From positions 1-19,562 of the forward strand of contig JAURMS010000117.1 of the NCBI GenBank assembly GCA_030830595.1: 19,562 bases of DNA. Direction: 5' to 3'. Below are positions 1 through 8,403 of the stretch, one piece after another. Under the pieces are notes generated by a model. The model was not told the DNA's origin and did no database searches. It was given only the letters and a program-made list of their open reading frames with translations. Source of the DNA: Gammaproteobacteria bacterium. GTDB lineage: Bacteria > Pseudomonadota > Gammaproteobacteria > Steroidobacterales > Steroidobacteraceae. Position 1 is the first letter of the stretch; each line of letters starts with the position of its first letter. The translations under genes and the position numbers were made by a program.

Positions 1-528
1 CGCAACGGTATTCGTAAATCCGATCAACTGGCGCACAGCCGTATCAACCGCAACAAAACTGTGACTACCTTTCTCACTCGCTAGAAAGGTCGGAGTGAGA
101 GCCCTAAGTGTTCCTCCCTCATCCGAACCCACCGCTTTAAAACTGATTAGAAGGTCACGCAGTTGCTCCGCGGGGGCTTTTGCGCCAACTTCTTTACACA
201 AGGCCTCAAATGACGGCGAACCACCGTCAAATTGTAGTGCGATAGGTTCCGCGTCTTTGTCCAAATAGCCTTCCAGTCGTCGCCAAGCGCACATAATCTC
301 CATACAGTCCCTTTGGGCGCTCCCCAACACCTCGACTGTTGTTGCGCTCGGCCGTTTTTCTGCGGCCCTTCGTAACCGCGTTTCAAAGGCCTTGCAGATT
401 ACGTCCTCGTCAACTGGGGCAAGAATCAAGATCTTGGCGAGATCCTCAAATAGCAAGCTTATGAGTTCCTCTGGTGAACTCGCAGTTGTATTCCCTACGC
501 GCTCAGAATTACTGGTCGATTTGCCCAT
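1..528 (-). CDS. DUF6502-like protein of unknown function, partial (3' end outside window)
   Basis: An open frame of 176 codons runs from ATG at 528-526 to the left edge without a stop. AGAGG lies 7 nt upstream of the ATG, a good ribosome binding site. I recognise no enzyme motif. Residues 80-149 align without large gaps to residues 97-167 of the divergent neighbour at 660-1481: a Trp (W82), then a Tyr-x-Asp segment, a shared PSF motif (105-107), a Leu-rich helix and a Leu-Arg-Ala step (141-143). That neighbour looks like a DUF6502 protein, so this is probably a second, more diverged member. The part matching the neighbour's helix-turn-helix (about residues 61-80) is poorly conserved, so DNA binding may be lost. 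Base composition is less GC-rich than the core genes to the right. Function unknown; the family assignment rests on pattern recognition and a hand alignment. Confidence 0.7.
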   Translation of the reverse strand, partial: MGKSTSNSERVGNTTASSPEELISLLFEDLAKILILAPVDEDVICKAFETRLRRAAEKRPSATTVEVLGSAQRDCMEIMCAWRRLEGYLDKDAEPIALQFDGGSPSFEALCKEVGAKAPAEQLRDLLISFKAVGSDEGGTLRALTPTFLASEKGSHSFVAVDTAVRQLIGFTNTVA

Positions 529-537
529 AAAGAAACC

Positions 538-558
538 TCTCAGAATCTTCATTTGAGA
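538..558 (-). promoter_or_regulatory. Short inverted repeat over the ribosome binding site of the left-edge gene
   Basis: On the minus strand TCTCA (558-554) can pair with TGAGA (542-538), and the second arm overlaps the AGAGG ribosome binding site (540-536) of the gene starting at 528. A competing CTTC/GAAG pairing is present in the same stretch. The stems are only 4-5 bp, so occlusion of the start is only a suggestion. Confidence 0.2.
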
Positions 559-589
559 AGATACCGTAGATATACTGCTCCAATACACC

Positions 590-629
590 GATTTTTTGCA
601 CTATCTGTGTAGTTTTGATACGAAAAATC
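590..629. repeat. 7-bp inverted repeat in the divergent promoter region
   Basis: GATTTTT (590-596) and AAAAATC (623-629) are perfect inverted copies separated by 26 bp. They enclose the predicted -35 element of the rightward gene and lie centrally between the two divergent starts. The region 541-660 has roughly one third G+C, so an A/T-run repeat could arise by chance. It is a possible operator for one or both DUF6502-like proteins, nothing more. Confidence 0.25.
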
Positions 630-643
630 TCCTGTATTACTAT
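615..643 (+). promoter_or_regulatory. Predicted sigma70-type promoter for the DUF6502 gene at 660
   Basis: TTGATA (615-620) and TACTAT (638-643) are separated by exactly 17 bp, matching the consensus hexamers at 5/6 and 4/6. Transcription would start near 649-651, only about ten bases before the GTG at 660. No Shine-Dalgarno sequence is visible there, so the message would be almost leaderless. A direct repeat TATTACTATTAC (635-646) overlaps the -10 element. Confidence 0.4.
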
Positions 644-659
644 TACTCCGTAAATATTA

Positions 660-1481
660 GTGACACGGTCAGCCTCTAATTTTCAGGAAATCTTAGGTGC
701 CCTCGCGGCGCTAATGCTCCGCGAAGGCATTACTGCATCTGAGTTCGGAAGCTTGGCCGATATAGCGTTCATCAAAGCTGCACGGGACAAGCTGATGGCT
801 GAGGGCATAGATCCCAGCTATTCCAGAATAGCGGCTATCACTGGAATCCATCGCCATGCCGTCAGCACGGTTCTGAATGAACTTGAGTCTCAATCCCCCA
901 ATGAAAGCACGACAAAACGACACCGGAGGCATCGATTGGACCGCGTGCTGAGCGGCTGGTTCGAGGATCCCCGTTACACGGACTCATCGGGCAACCCAAA
1001 GGAAATACCACTAGATGGGCCGCACCCTTCTTTTTCAGAACTGGTCCGCTCCAATAGTGGGGACATTTACCATGGTATCGTCTTGGATGAGTTGCAACGA
1101 GTCGGGGCTATCGAAACTACTAAAAATGGCGAGTTAAGAGCGGTATCTAGGCGATTTGTAGTAGGCGGCGCAGATGCAAATGCTTTGCATCATGCCGATG
1201 AAGTTGCTGGTGAAGTATTGAGAACCCTAATCCACAATCTTTTCAGCGAAAGAGATACTCGACTCTTTGAGGATGAAGCGACTACCGCTTGCTTACCCGC
1301 TGAAGCCCTCCCTCAACTCAAAAAATGGATAAAGACCAGAGCAACTGCTTTGCTGGATGACCTTCAAGGGTGGCTGGATGCCAATGAGTCGCCCGTAGAA
1401 CAAACGGAGCAGCAGCCGCGTTTGCGCGCCGGGCTCCGCATCATCATGGTCAAGGATGACAACCCTGAGAAGCAGGATTGA
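660..1481 (+). CDS. DUF6502 family protein of unknown function
   Basis: A 273-residue protein. I recognise the layout of the DUF6502 family: an N-terminal helix pair (about 10-40), a probable helix-turn-helix (about 54-75), the block around SGW (98-100) with a following DPxYxD element, a PSF-E-LV motif (about 123-129), a Leu-Asp-Glu-Leu helix ending in Arg-Val-Gly-Ala (142-150), and a C-terminal helical region ending near 265. No catalytic motif, signal peptide or membrane segment is visible. The family's function is not established; the helix-turn-helix would fit a regulator. GTG at 660 is chosen because a stop lies in frame at 651-653 and the family N-terminus begins almost at once; ATG at 714 would cut into it. 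No ribosome binding site is visible. It is transcribed divergently from a probable homologue and its TGA directly abuts the ligA stop. Confidence 0.75.
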   Translation: MTRSASNFQEILGALAALMLREGITASEFGSLADIAFIKAARDKLMAEGIDPSYSRIAAITGIHRHAVSTVLNELESQSPNESTTKRHRRHRLDRVLSGWFEDPRYTDSSGNPKEIPLDGPHPSFSELVRSNSGDIYHGIVLDELQRVGAIETTKNGELRAVSRRFVVGGADANALHHADEVAGEVLRTLIHNLFSERDTRLFEDEATTACLPAEALPQLKKWIKTRATALLDDLQGWLDANESPVEQTEQQPRLRAGLRIIMVKDDNPEKQD

Positions 1482-3512
1482 TCAATGATTCAGGTCAGAG
1501 GCCTGCATGGAAGCAAGCTGAAGAAATCCTTGCTCATCAAGAATATCAACGCCTAGCTTTTCAGCCTTAGCCAGCTTGGATCCGGCTTTTTCTCCGGCGA
1601 CCAGGTAGTCTGTTTTCGATGAGAGGCTTGAGGAGGCTACACCACCCAATTTTCGAACTAACGCCTCGGCCTCCTCCCTGGACATGCTGGAAAGCGTGCC
1701 GGTCACCACTATCGTCTTGCCACTTAACGGCGATGAGACAGGCTCGGGCCTTTCAACGTCAGGCCAGTGGACTCCGGAGTCGACCAGCCGTTGAATAACC
1801 TGTCGATTGTGCTCCTCTGCAAAAAATGCATGGACATGCCCAGCGACTACCGGACCGACGTCCCGCACCTGCTGAACCTGTTCTTCAGTGGCTTCCATCA
1901 GCGCGCCCAGGCTTCCAAAGTGATTCGCCAGTCCTCGCGCAGTGGCCTCGCCCACATCTCGAACCCCAAGGGCGAACAAAAAGCGCTCAAGCGTCGTGTC
2001 TTTGCTGGCCTCCAGAGCCTCAATGACCTTCGCGGCCGACTTCTCCCCCATCCGGTCAAGGTCCGCAAGCTTTTCGATATCGAGACGATAGAGACCATCG
2101 GCACTCGAAACGAGACCTCGATCGACCAGCTGGTCGATCAACTTTTCTCCCAAGCCGTCGACATTCATCGCCTTGCGGGATACGAAATGCCTCAGTGACT
2201 CCTTGACCTGGGCCTGGCAGAACAGTCCGCCAGAGCAGCGGGCCACTGCTTCTCCCTCTCCCCTCTCGATGCCAGAGCCACAAACAGGGCAGCATTCGGG
2301 CATCTCCACGACCTGGGCGCCTGGCGGGCGTCTGTCCGAAACGACCGACACGACCTCCGGGATCACGTCCCCCGCCCTACGGACAATCACCGTGTCACCG
2401 ACGCGAATGTCCTTCCTCCTCAGTTCATCAATATTGTGCAGCGTCGCGTTACTCACCGTGACTCCGCCAACGAAGACTGGCTCTAAACGCGCAACCGGGG
2501 TGAGGGCACCTGTCCGTCCAACCTGCCACTCGACACCGCGCACGATGGTCAGTTCTTCCTCGGCAGGGAACTTGTGCGCAACCGCCCACCTGGGCGCGCG
2601 CGAAACAAAACCCAATTGCCGTTGGAGGTCTAACCGATCGACCTTGTAAACAACCCCGTCGATCTGAAACGGTAAGCTTGATCGGCGCGTGGCCATGTCG
2701 TCGTGATATCGCAGCACCTCTTCGACACCTAAACGCGTACACGCCTCTGCCGACGGTCGCAGGCCCCACTTCCGCATAGCCTCCAACCTGCCACTATGGG
2801 TCTGGGGCAGGCCAGTCTCGTCCTCGGCGGACAGACCATAGAAGATCATCTCCAGCGGACGGGCAGCGGTGATTCTCGAGTCCAACTGGCGCAGGCTGCC
2901 GGCAGCGGCATTCCGCGGGTTGACGAAGGTTTTCTCGCCGCTGGCCTCGGCCTGAGCATTCAGCTGACGGAACCCGTCGACTGGCATGAATACCTCGCCG
3001 CGCGCCTCAAAGCGTGCAGGCCAGCCAACTCCCTGCAAGCGAAGAGGAACCGATCGAATCGTCCTGACGTTCTGGGTGACGTCCTCCCCGGTGATCCCAT
3101 CTCCCCGAGTCGCCGCCCTGATGAGCACCCCTCCTTCGTAGAGGATACTGATGGCCAGGCCATCCATCTTCGGCTCACAGGCATACATGAGATCGTCACC
3201 CGTTTCGAGCCTCTCCTTGATACGTCTGTCGAAGCCCCTGACGTCATCACTGCTGAAGGCGTTCTCCAGCGAAAGCATGGGGGACAGGTGACGGACTTCC
3301 TGAAATTTATCCAGAGGCCGGCCACCCACTCTTTGGGTGGGCGAGTCCGGGGTCACCAATGCCGGATGCTCTGTTTCAAGCTGGCGCAGTCGGCGCATGA
3401 GCCGGTCGTACTCGGCGTCCGGAACCTCCGGATCGTCGAGGACAAAATAGCGATAATCGTGGTGGGCGATTTGCAGCCGCAAGGATTCGATCTCGCGAGC
3501 CGCAGCCTGCAT
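1482..3512 (-). CDS. ligA: NAD-dependent DNA ligase LigA
   Basis: Seals nicks in duplex DNA during replication and repair, using NAD+ to adenylate itself. Counting from ATG at 3512 (676 aa), the adenylated lysine of the KMDG motif is K115, the zinc cysteines are C408, C411, C426 and C432, and a BRCT domain fills about 595-670. Those numbers are the same as in the E. coli enzyme, which supports this start. A longer reading from TTG at 3548 exists but would overlap zipA by 35 bases. GGTGAG lies 7 nt before the ATG. The N-terminal Ia domain, with Tyr and Asp residues for NAD+ binding (about 18-40), the OB fold and helix-hairpin-helix repeats (about 440-580) are all present. It is the last gene of smc-zipA-ligA, one base after the zipA stop, so translation is probably coupled. 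Its stop abuts the convergent DUF6502 gene, with no terminator seen. Confidence 0.97.
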   Translation of the reverse strand: MQAAAREIESLRLQIAHHDYRYFVLDDPEVPDAEYDRLMRRLRQLETEHPALVTPDSPTQRVGGRPLDKFQEVRHLSPMLSLENAFSSDDVRGFDRRIKERLETGDDLMYACEPKMDGLAISILYEGGVLIRAATRGDGITGEDVTQNVRTIRSVPLRLQGVGWPARFEARGEVFMPVDGFRQLNAQAEASGEKTFVNPRNAAAGSLRQLDSRITAARPLEMIFYGLSAEDETGLPQTHSGRLEAMRKWGLRPSAEACTRLGVEEVLRYHDDMATRRSSLPFQIDGVVYKVDRLDLQRQLGFVSRAPRWAVAHKFPAEEELTIVRGVEWQVGRTGALTPVARLEPVFVGGVTVSNATLHNIDELRRKDIRVGDTVIVRRAGDVIPEVVSVVSDRRPPGAQVVEMPECCPVCGSGIERGEGEAVARCSGGLFCQAQVKESLRHFVSRKAMNVDGLGEKLIDQLVDRGLVSSADGLYRLDIEKLADLDRMGEKSAAKVIEALEASKDTTLERFLFALGVRDVGEATARGLANHFGSLGALMEATEEQVQQVRDVGPVVAGHVHAFFAEEHNRQVIQRLVDSGVHWPDVERPEPVSSPLSGKTIVVTGTLSSMSREEAEALVRKLGGVASSSLSSKTDYLVAGEKAGSKLAKAEKLGVDILDEQGFLQLASMQASDLNH

Positions 3513-3513
3513 A

Positions 3514-4311
3514 TTACTGCTCACCCCGACCAGGGCCCTCCTGCTCAAATTTGACGATTTCCTCGCGGAGTCGAATCAGCGCCTGGTTAGTCAGGGGGCG
3601 ACCCATCTCATCCTGTATCCGACCCCCCAACTCTCCAACCAGGCGCTTGGCGGTCATAAGCATGATGTCGAGCGTGGTCTCTGCATCGAGAGGACCTGGG
3701 ATCACGGCAAACAGTGACGCACCACTGAACAATTGCCCGTCCATATTCTCGTAATCGAAGGAGCCAGGTTCGTTCAGGCTGGCAGCGTGAAAGATGGTCT
3801 GCCCACCATCGCGAGATCGGTGAAAAACCGAGTAACGCCCGAATCGCAGCCCTTCGGCTGCAAACGCTGCCATGAGATCACGACCTTTCCATTTACTCTC
3901 GACAGGCACGAGTCGAAACGCCAGCACCCGCTGCCGCCGCGCCGCCTTGTTGTGCTCACCCGGAATAGATAGCGTTACCCCGGACTCCTGAACCTGAGGA
4001 GGCTCATCAACGCCCAGTGCGGGGCGTTCACGGAGCGGTGCAATCGAGGGCGCAGGACGCTTGAGTTCAGGCTCTGCACCCTCCGGCAGGTCCAGGGTGG
4101 GTAACTGGCGTGGCAAAGGTCGCCGTTCGGACTCACTGACGGGCTGAGAAGTTACGACCTTCGGCGTTGACTCAGTGGCGGCCACCTCGGGTTCCGGGAT
4201 CGACACCGGCTCCGCCTTCCGGACCGCTTGCCGACGGCGGCTCTCCCACCACCAAAGGCCGGCAATCAGACCAACTCCCGCAATAGCCAGGATCCAGCGT
4301 AGCTCAGCCAC
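3514..4311 (-). CDS. zipA: Cell division protein ZipA
   Basis: Membrane anchor that tethers FtsZ at the septum and helps recruit the divisome; specific to gammaproteobacteria. The sequence shows the expected three parts. There is an N-terminal membrane helix (about residues 5-22) followed by a basic SRRR cluster. A Pro/Glu-rich linker follows (about 35-120). The C-terminal FtsZ-binding domain (about 127-257) carries a GLRFGRYSVFHR stretch, an NEPGSFD element and a final LGG-x-I-x-DE region. Length of about 265 residues is usual. Two GTG codons are possible starts, 4317 and 4311; 4311 is chosen because AGGA lies 8 nt before it, whereas it almost touches 4317. It sits 18 bp after smc and 1 bp before ligA in the same direction. 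Confidence 0.93.
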   Translation of the reverse strand: MAELRWILAIAGVGLIAGLWWWESRRRQAVRKAEPVSIPEPEVAATESTPKVVTSQPVSESERRPLPRQLPTLDLPEGAEPELKRPAPSIAPLRERPALGVDEPPQVQESGVTLSIPGEHNKAARRQRVLAFRLVPVESKWKGRDLMAAFAAEGLRFGRYSVFHRSRDGGQTIFHAASLNEPGSFDYENMDGQLFSGASLFAVIPGPLDAETTLDIMLMTAKRLVGELGGRIQDEMGRPLTNQALIRLREEIVKFEQEGPGRGEQ

Positions 4312-4329
4312 CGGCACCTTCCTGTAGGG

Positions 4330-7300
4330 TCAGCTTGCCGCCATTCTTACTGCCTCATCGACGTCGACTGCAACCAGTCGAGAGACACCTGGTTCGTTCA
4401 TGGTGACACCGATCAACTGCTGGGCGAGTTCCATGGTGGACTTATTGTGGGTAATGAAGAGGAACTGCACCTGCTGGGACATATCGCGCACGATTTCGCA
4501 GAAGCGCCCTACATTCCGATCGTCGAGCGGCGCATCGACCTCGTCCAGCAGGCAAAACGGTGCCGGGTTCAACTCGAATATCGAGAACACCAGAGCCACG
4601 GCGGTCAGGGCCTTCTCACCACCGGACAACTGGCTGATGGTGACATTCCGCTTGCCGGGCGGCCTCGCCATGATGGCAACACCGGAAGACAGGCTGTCAT
4701 CCCCTATCAATTCCAGATAGGCGCTGCCGCCATCGAAGAGTCTCGGAAACTTTTCCTGCAGGCCTGCATTGACACGGTCAAAGGTGTCCTTGAACCGGGC
4801 GCGGGTCTCGCGGTCAATTTTGCGAATGGCCTCCTCGAGGGTCGCGAGAGCCTCATTGAGGTCGGCAAACTGCTTGTCCAGGTATTCCTTGCGCTCGGTC
4901 TGCTCCTTGAGTTCATCAATGGATGCCAGGTTCACCGCACCCAGCCGCTCAATCTTTGAGCTCACCTCGGACAGTTGCTCCTCCCATGCGGCCACGGAGG
5001 CCTCATCTGGTAGGCCGGCCCGAACTTCCTCGAAGGCCAGTCGGGTCTTTTCAAACTGCTCAACCACACCCTCGCGGCGCACCTTGAGCCCCTCGTTGGC
5101 GAAGCGCTCGGCTTCAAGCGCCCCTCGCGCCTCCTCCAAACGACCCGCTACAGATACACGCTCACGATTGGAAACTTCAAGGCGGTGCTCGACCTCGCTG
5201 GCCTCCTGCCGAGCGAGTGTCTGCCTCCCTTCCAGGCCCAGCTTTTCTTCCAGGACGCCCGCCAACTCGCGCTCCATGGCTGCGATCGGCTCTGCAGCAG
5301 CATCGATCTTCAGTCGCAAGTGGTCCCGCCTTTCCTGGTGACCCTGAGCCTGAGCCTGGCTGCGCTCGATTCCGACCTTCAGTGCGCCCAACTGAGAGCG
5401 CACTGCCTCAAGGCGTATGGCTGCCTGCTGGGCTTCGTGGACCCGCTGCTGGGCCACTTGCCGTGCGGAGTTGACGGCGTCTTCCAAGACACGACGCTCA
5501 TCCTCCAGCGTGCGCTTGCCATCATCGAGCTGACTCATCGTGAGCAGCCCCTGTTCGAGCTCACTTCGGCCCAAGCGAATCTGCTCTTCGTCGTCCTTGA
5601 TGCTCTTCGCCGTTTCCGCCAACAGGCCGCGTACCGCCTGCAACCTGTCGGTGGATTGCTGCAGGCGCGCCCGGGTCATCTCCACCTGTGATCTGGCCTG
5701 CACCCAGTCACGGTGTGCCTGGTTAACCACAGACTGTGCCTCATCACGCTCCTGCTCGGCAGCCAGCCTGGCCTCGCGAGCCTGCCGCAAGGCTGCGGCG
5801 AGGGACTCGACGTGGGCGGTGTGCTCCTCGGCCTTGCTGCGCAACTCCTTGAGTGCATGCTCTCTCTCAATGACACCGGCATGGGCATCGTTATCCCGCC
5901 TGATCCTGAGCCAGTTGGGGCCGAGCCAGATACCCTCCGGTGTGATCACCGACTCCCCGCCGGCGAGCGCAGGCACGACCGAAAGCGCCTCGTTAAGATT
6001 GGCCGCGGTACGGATCCCCCGCAACATGCCCGCGGCCCATTCGGGCGACCGGAGTCGGGAGGCCAAACCCACGCCAGAAGCAGCCGGATCGCGGTGAGGC
6101 GAGCCGGCCGAAGTCACCAATGACAGGGCACCGCCCGATAGATCGCCCAGCCAGTCAGCGATCGACTCGAGGCCACCGACTACGACCGCCTCTAGCGAAT
6201 CACCCAATACGGTCTCGACGGCCCGCTCCCAGCCTCGCTCAACATCGAGCAGTTGCGCAAGGCGCGGCGAGTCGGCCAGACCCTTGCTGGTGAGCCAGCT
6301 CGTAATCCGCTGGTCGCCCTGTCCAAGCGCAGCCTTCTGCATGGCCTCAAGCGACACCATGGCGGCGGTAGCCTGCTGAAGCTCGCTCTTGGCTTGATCA
6401 AGCGCAAGGGCACTGCGCTCCTCCTGTGCCCGCACGGCCTCCAGCTGTGCCGTGGCCGTCTCCAGCCGGGTCCGGGCCTCCTGGTCGCGGGCGGCGCCTG
6501 CATCGAGCGTTGATTCAAGGCTCCGCAGGTGCGCAGGATCGGCCGCCGACTCCAGAAGTTGGATCTCGTTTTTATGGCGATCCTGCTGGGTGAGCAAACG
6601 GGCCAGCGCAGACTCCAGCTGCTCCAGCCGGGCACGGGTTACCATGGTCTTGCGACCTGCCTCGGAAACCTCCAGGCTGAAGGCCTCCCAACGCTCGCGC
6701 CAGGCCGTAAGCATGGATTCCGCCTGCAAGAAGGCCCCATGAGCCTCAGCCTCGGCTTCCCGAGCCACTGCGAGCACCGGTTCGCTCTCGGTCACCACGG
6801 CCTTCAACTGCGATTCCTGGTCCAGGTCCCTCTTTAATAGTTCGACGCAGTCCTCCAGCGATCTCTCCGTCGCCGAAAGGTCTGCGGTCTGTTGCTCACG
6901 GGTATCCCGAGCAAACGAGAGTGCCTGCTCGACTCGCCTTGCCTCTGCGCCCGCCTGCACCAACAGGGTCTGGATTTCGCCCAGCTGGTCGGCCTTTGCC
7001 TGGTGCTCGGCACGAACCTGTTCGAGCTTTGCCTCGGAGGCCCGCAGCTCAGCAGTCACCGCCTCCAGCGCATTCTGTCTTGCCGCCAACTGATGCTTGC
7101 CTACCTCCATGGCGGCATCAATCTCGATCAACCGCAGTGCGAGCAGTTCAGCCTTGAGACGGCGCTCCTGATCCTTGTACTCGCGATAGCGCCTTGCCAC
7201 GCCTGCCTGGCGAGTCAGGTGCCTGATCTGCTTTTCGACCTCCTCACGCAAGTCGTTCAAGCGATCCAGGTTCTCCCGCGTATGGGAGATCCTGTTTTCG

Positions 7301-7839
7301 GTCTCTCGTCGACGTTCCTTGTACTTGGAAATGCCGGCCGCTTCCTCGAGGAACGCGCGCAAGTCGTCCGGCTTCGCCTCGATGACCCGCGAGATCATGC
7401 CCTGTTCAATGATGGCGTAGCTACGAGAGCCCAGGCCCGTTCCAAGGAACAGCTGGGTGATGTCCTTACGGCGACATTTACCCCCGTTGATGAAGTAAGT
7501 GGAGGTGCCATCACGGCTGACCTGCCGCTTGAGAGATACCTCCTCGAAGCTGGAGTAGGCACCGCTGAGCGTGCCATCGGAGTTGTCGAACACGAGTTCG
7601 ACCGACGCTGTCGACACCGGCTGCCTGTTGCCCGCTCCATTGAAGATGACATCCGCCATCGAGTCGCCACGCAGGTGCTTGGCGCTGATTTCGCCCATCA
7701 CCCAGCGGACGGCATCGATGATGTTGGACTTACCGCAACCGTTTGGCCCGACGACCCCGGTCAGGTTGCTCGGAAAGTGTACGGAGGTGGGGTCTACGAA
7801 GGACTTGAAGCCCGCAATCTTGATCCTGGAGAGACGCAT
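4330..7839 (-). CDS. smc: Chromosome segregation protein SMC
   Basis: Condensin ATPase that organises and separates sister chromosomes as a dimer with ScpA/ScpB partners (not in this window). The 1169-residue protein has the full SMC layout. The head begins with Walker A GPNGCGKS (31-38). A long first coiled coil spans about 170-500, the hinge about 515-660, and a second coiled coil about 670-1000. The C-terminal head carries the ABC signature LSGGEK (1071-1076) and Walker B ending in D1099-E1100. No frameshift or truncation is seen. The ATG at 7839 has a modest AGGG 5 nt upstream. It heads the smc-zipA-ligA cluster and is divergent from queF. Having SMC and not MukB is informative about the lineage. 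Confidence 0.97.
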   Translation of the reverse strand: MRLSRIKIAGFKSFVDPTSVHFPSNLTGVVGPNGCGKSNIIDAVRWVMGEISAKHLRGDSMADVIFNGAGNRQPVSTASVELVFDNSDGTLSGAYSSFEEVSLKRQVSRDGTSTYFINGGKCRRKDITQLFLGTGLGSRSYAIIEQGMISRVIEAKPDDLRAFLEEAAGISKYKERRRETENRISHTRENLDRLNDLREEVEKQIRHLTRQAGVARRYREYKDQERRLKAELLALRLIEIDAAMEVGKHQLAARQNALEAVTAELRASEAKLEQVRAEHQAKADQLGEIQTLLVQAGAEARRVEQALSFARDTREQQTADLSATERSLEDCVELLKRDLDQESQLKAVVTESEPVLAVAREAEAEAHGAFLQAESMLTAWRERWEAFSLEVSEAGRKTMVTRARLEQLESALARLLTQQDRHKNEIQLLESAADPAHLRSLESTLDAGAARDQEARTRLETATAQLEAVRAQEERSALALDQAKSELQQATAAMVSLEAMQKAALGQGDQRITSWLTSKGLADSPRLAQLLDVERGWERAVETVLGDSLEAVVVGGLESIADWLGDLSGGALSLVTSAGSPHRDPAASGVGLASRLRSPEWAAGMLRGIRTAANLNEALSVVPALAGGESVITPEGIWLGPNWLRIRRDNDAHAGVIEREHALKELRSKAEEHTAHVESLAAALRQAREARLAAEQERDEAQSVVNQAHRDWVQARSQVEMTRARLQQSTDRLQAVRGLLAETAKSIKDDEEQIRLGRSELEQGLLTMSQLDDGKRTLEDERRVLEDAVNSARQVAQQRVHEAQQAAIRLEAVRSQLGALKVGIERSQAQAQGHQERRDHLRLKIDAAAEPIAAMERELAGVLEEKLGLEGRQTLARQEASEVEHRLEVSNRERVSVAGRLEEARGALEAERFANEGLKVRREGVVEQFEKTRLAFEEVRAGLPDEASVAAWEEQLSEVSSKIERLGAVNLASIDELKEQTERKEYLDKQFADLNEALATLEEAIRKIDRETRARFKDTFDRVNAGLQEKFPRLFDGGSAYLELIGDDSLSSGVAIMARPPGKRNVTISQLSGGEKALTAVALVFSIFELNPAPFCLLDEVDAPLDDRNVGRFCEIVRDMSQQVQFLFITHNKSTMELAQQLIGVTMNEPGVSRLVAVDVDEAVRMAAS

Positions 7840-7897
7840 CTAGGCCCTGATGAAACTGATTGTTTTAGGATGCCCACATAGCCGGGGCTGACCTCCT

Positions 7898-7926
7898 AGT
7901 GTAGATTACGCAAAGCCATTTGACGA
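7898..7926 (-). promoter_or_regulatory. Possible promoter for smc-zipA-ligA
   Basis: On the minus strand TCGTCA (7926-7921) and TACACT (7903-7898) are separated by 17 bp, each matching consensus at 4/6. It lies in the 106-bp divergent region between smc and queF and would give a leader of about 50 nt. I could not find a comparably good rightward pair for queF in the same region. Confidence 0.3.
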
Positions 7927-7945
7927 TGTCCCCGGAGCTTGCAGC

Positions 7946-8362
7946 TTGACTTCCCCAGAACCCCTTGGCGCAGTGCAGAATCGACCCTCGACGGTGTTGG
8001 AGACCTTTCCCAACCCGGCTCCCGGCCGTGATTACACCATCCGCATGGAGATCCCGGAATTCACGTGCATCTGTCCAAAAACCAGCCAGCCCGACTTTGC
8101 CCACCTGACCCTCGAATACGTTCCGGACCAACTGTGCCTTGAACTGAAGTCCCTCAAGCTCTACTTCTGGAGTTTCCGGGACAAGGGGGCCTTCCACGAG
8201 GCGGTCACCAACGAGATCCTTGAGCACCTTGCTGGCGCGGCCCGGCCGAGGGTCATGCGCCTTACGGGAAAATTCAACGTACGAGGTGGTATCTACACCA
8301 CGATTGTGGCGGAAAGCCGGCTTGAAGGCTGGGTCGCCACGGCCCCCGTCAGCCTGCCCTGA
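7946..8362 (+). CDS. queF: NADPH-dependent 7-cyano-7-deazaguanine reductase QueF (short form)
   Basis: Reduces the nitrile preQ0 to the amine preQ1, the last free-base step before queuosine is inserted into tRNA. The 138-residue protein matches the single-domain type. The nucleophilic cysteine is C43 in the CICPKT stretch and the proton-donor aspartate is D50 in QPDF. The family motif E-L-K-S-L-K-L-Y runs from E66 to Y73. The start is TTG at 7946, supported by GGAG 8 nt upstream; the nearby upstream ATG at 7925 runs into a stop after seven codons. It is divergent from smc and followed by dksA and gluQ; gluQ glutamylates the queuosine of tRNA-Asp, so two steps of one pathway lie close together. 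No preQ1 riboswitch was recognised upstream. Confidence 0.93.
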   Translation: MTSPEPLGAVQNRPSTVLETFPNPAPGRDYTIRMEIPEFTCICPKTSQPDFAHLTLEYVPDQLCLELKSLKLYFWSFRDKGAFHEAVTNEILEHLAGAARPRVMRLTGKFNVRGGIYTTIVAESRLEGWVATAPVSLP

Positions 8363-8403
8363 AACCCGCGTCGGGCAGGATCCCTGACCGCTGATTTCCC
8401 TGC

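Noticed and set aside
147..386. A 79-codon minus-strand frame at the left edge
   Set aside because: It lies in another frame inside the longer open frame 1-528, which has a good ribosome binding site and homology to its neighbour.
3513..3548. A longer LigA starting at TTG 3548
   Set aside because: It overlaps zipA, adds 12 residues not seen in the family, and shifts the active lysine and zinc cysteines away from the E. coli numbering that ATG 3512 reproduces exactly.
6892..7881. A 329-codon plus-strand frame opposite the start of smc
   Set aside because: Antisense to the highly conserved SMC head domain and coiled coil; no domain recognised and it would run through the smc start region.
7840..7945. 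A preQ1 riboswitch upstream of queF
   Set aside because: I looked for a compact preQ1-I or preQ1-II type pseudoknot near the TTG start and could not see one; such riboswitches are mostly known from other phyla.
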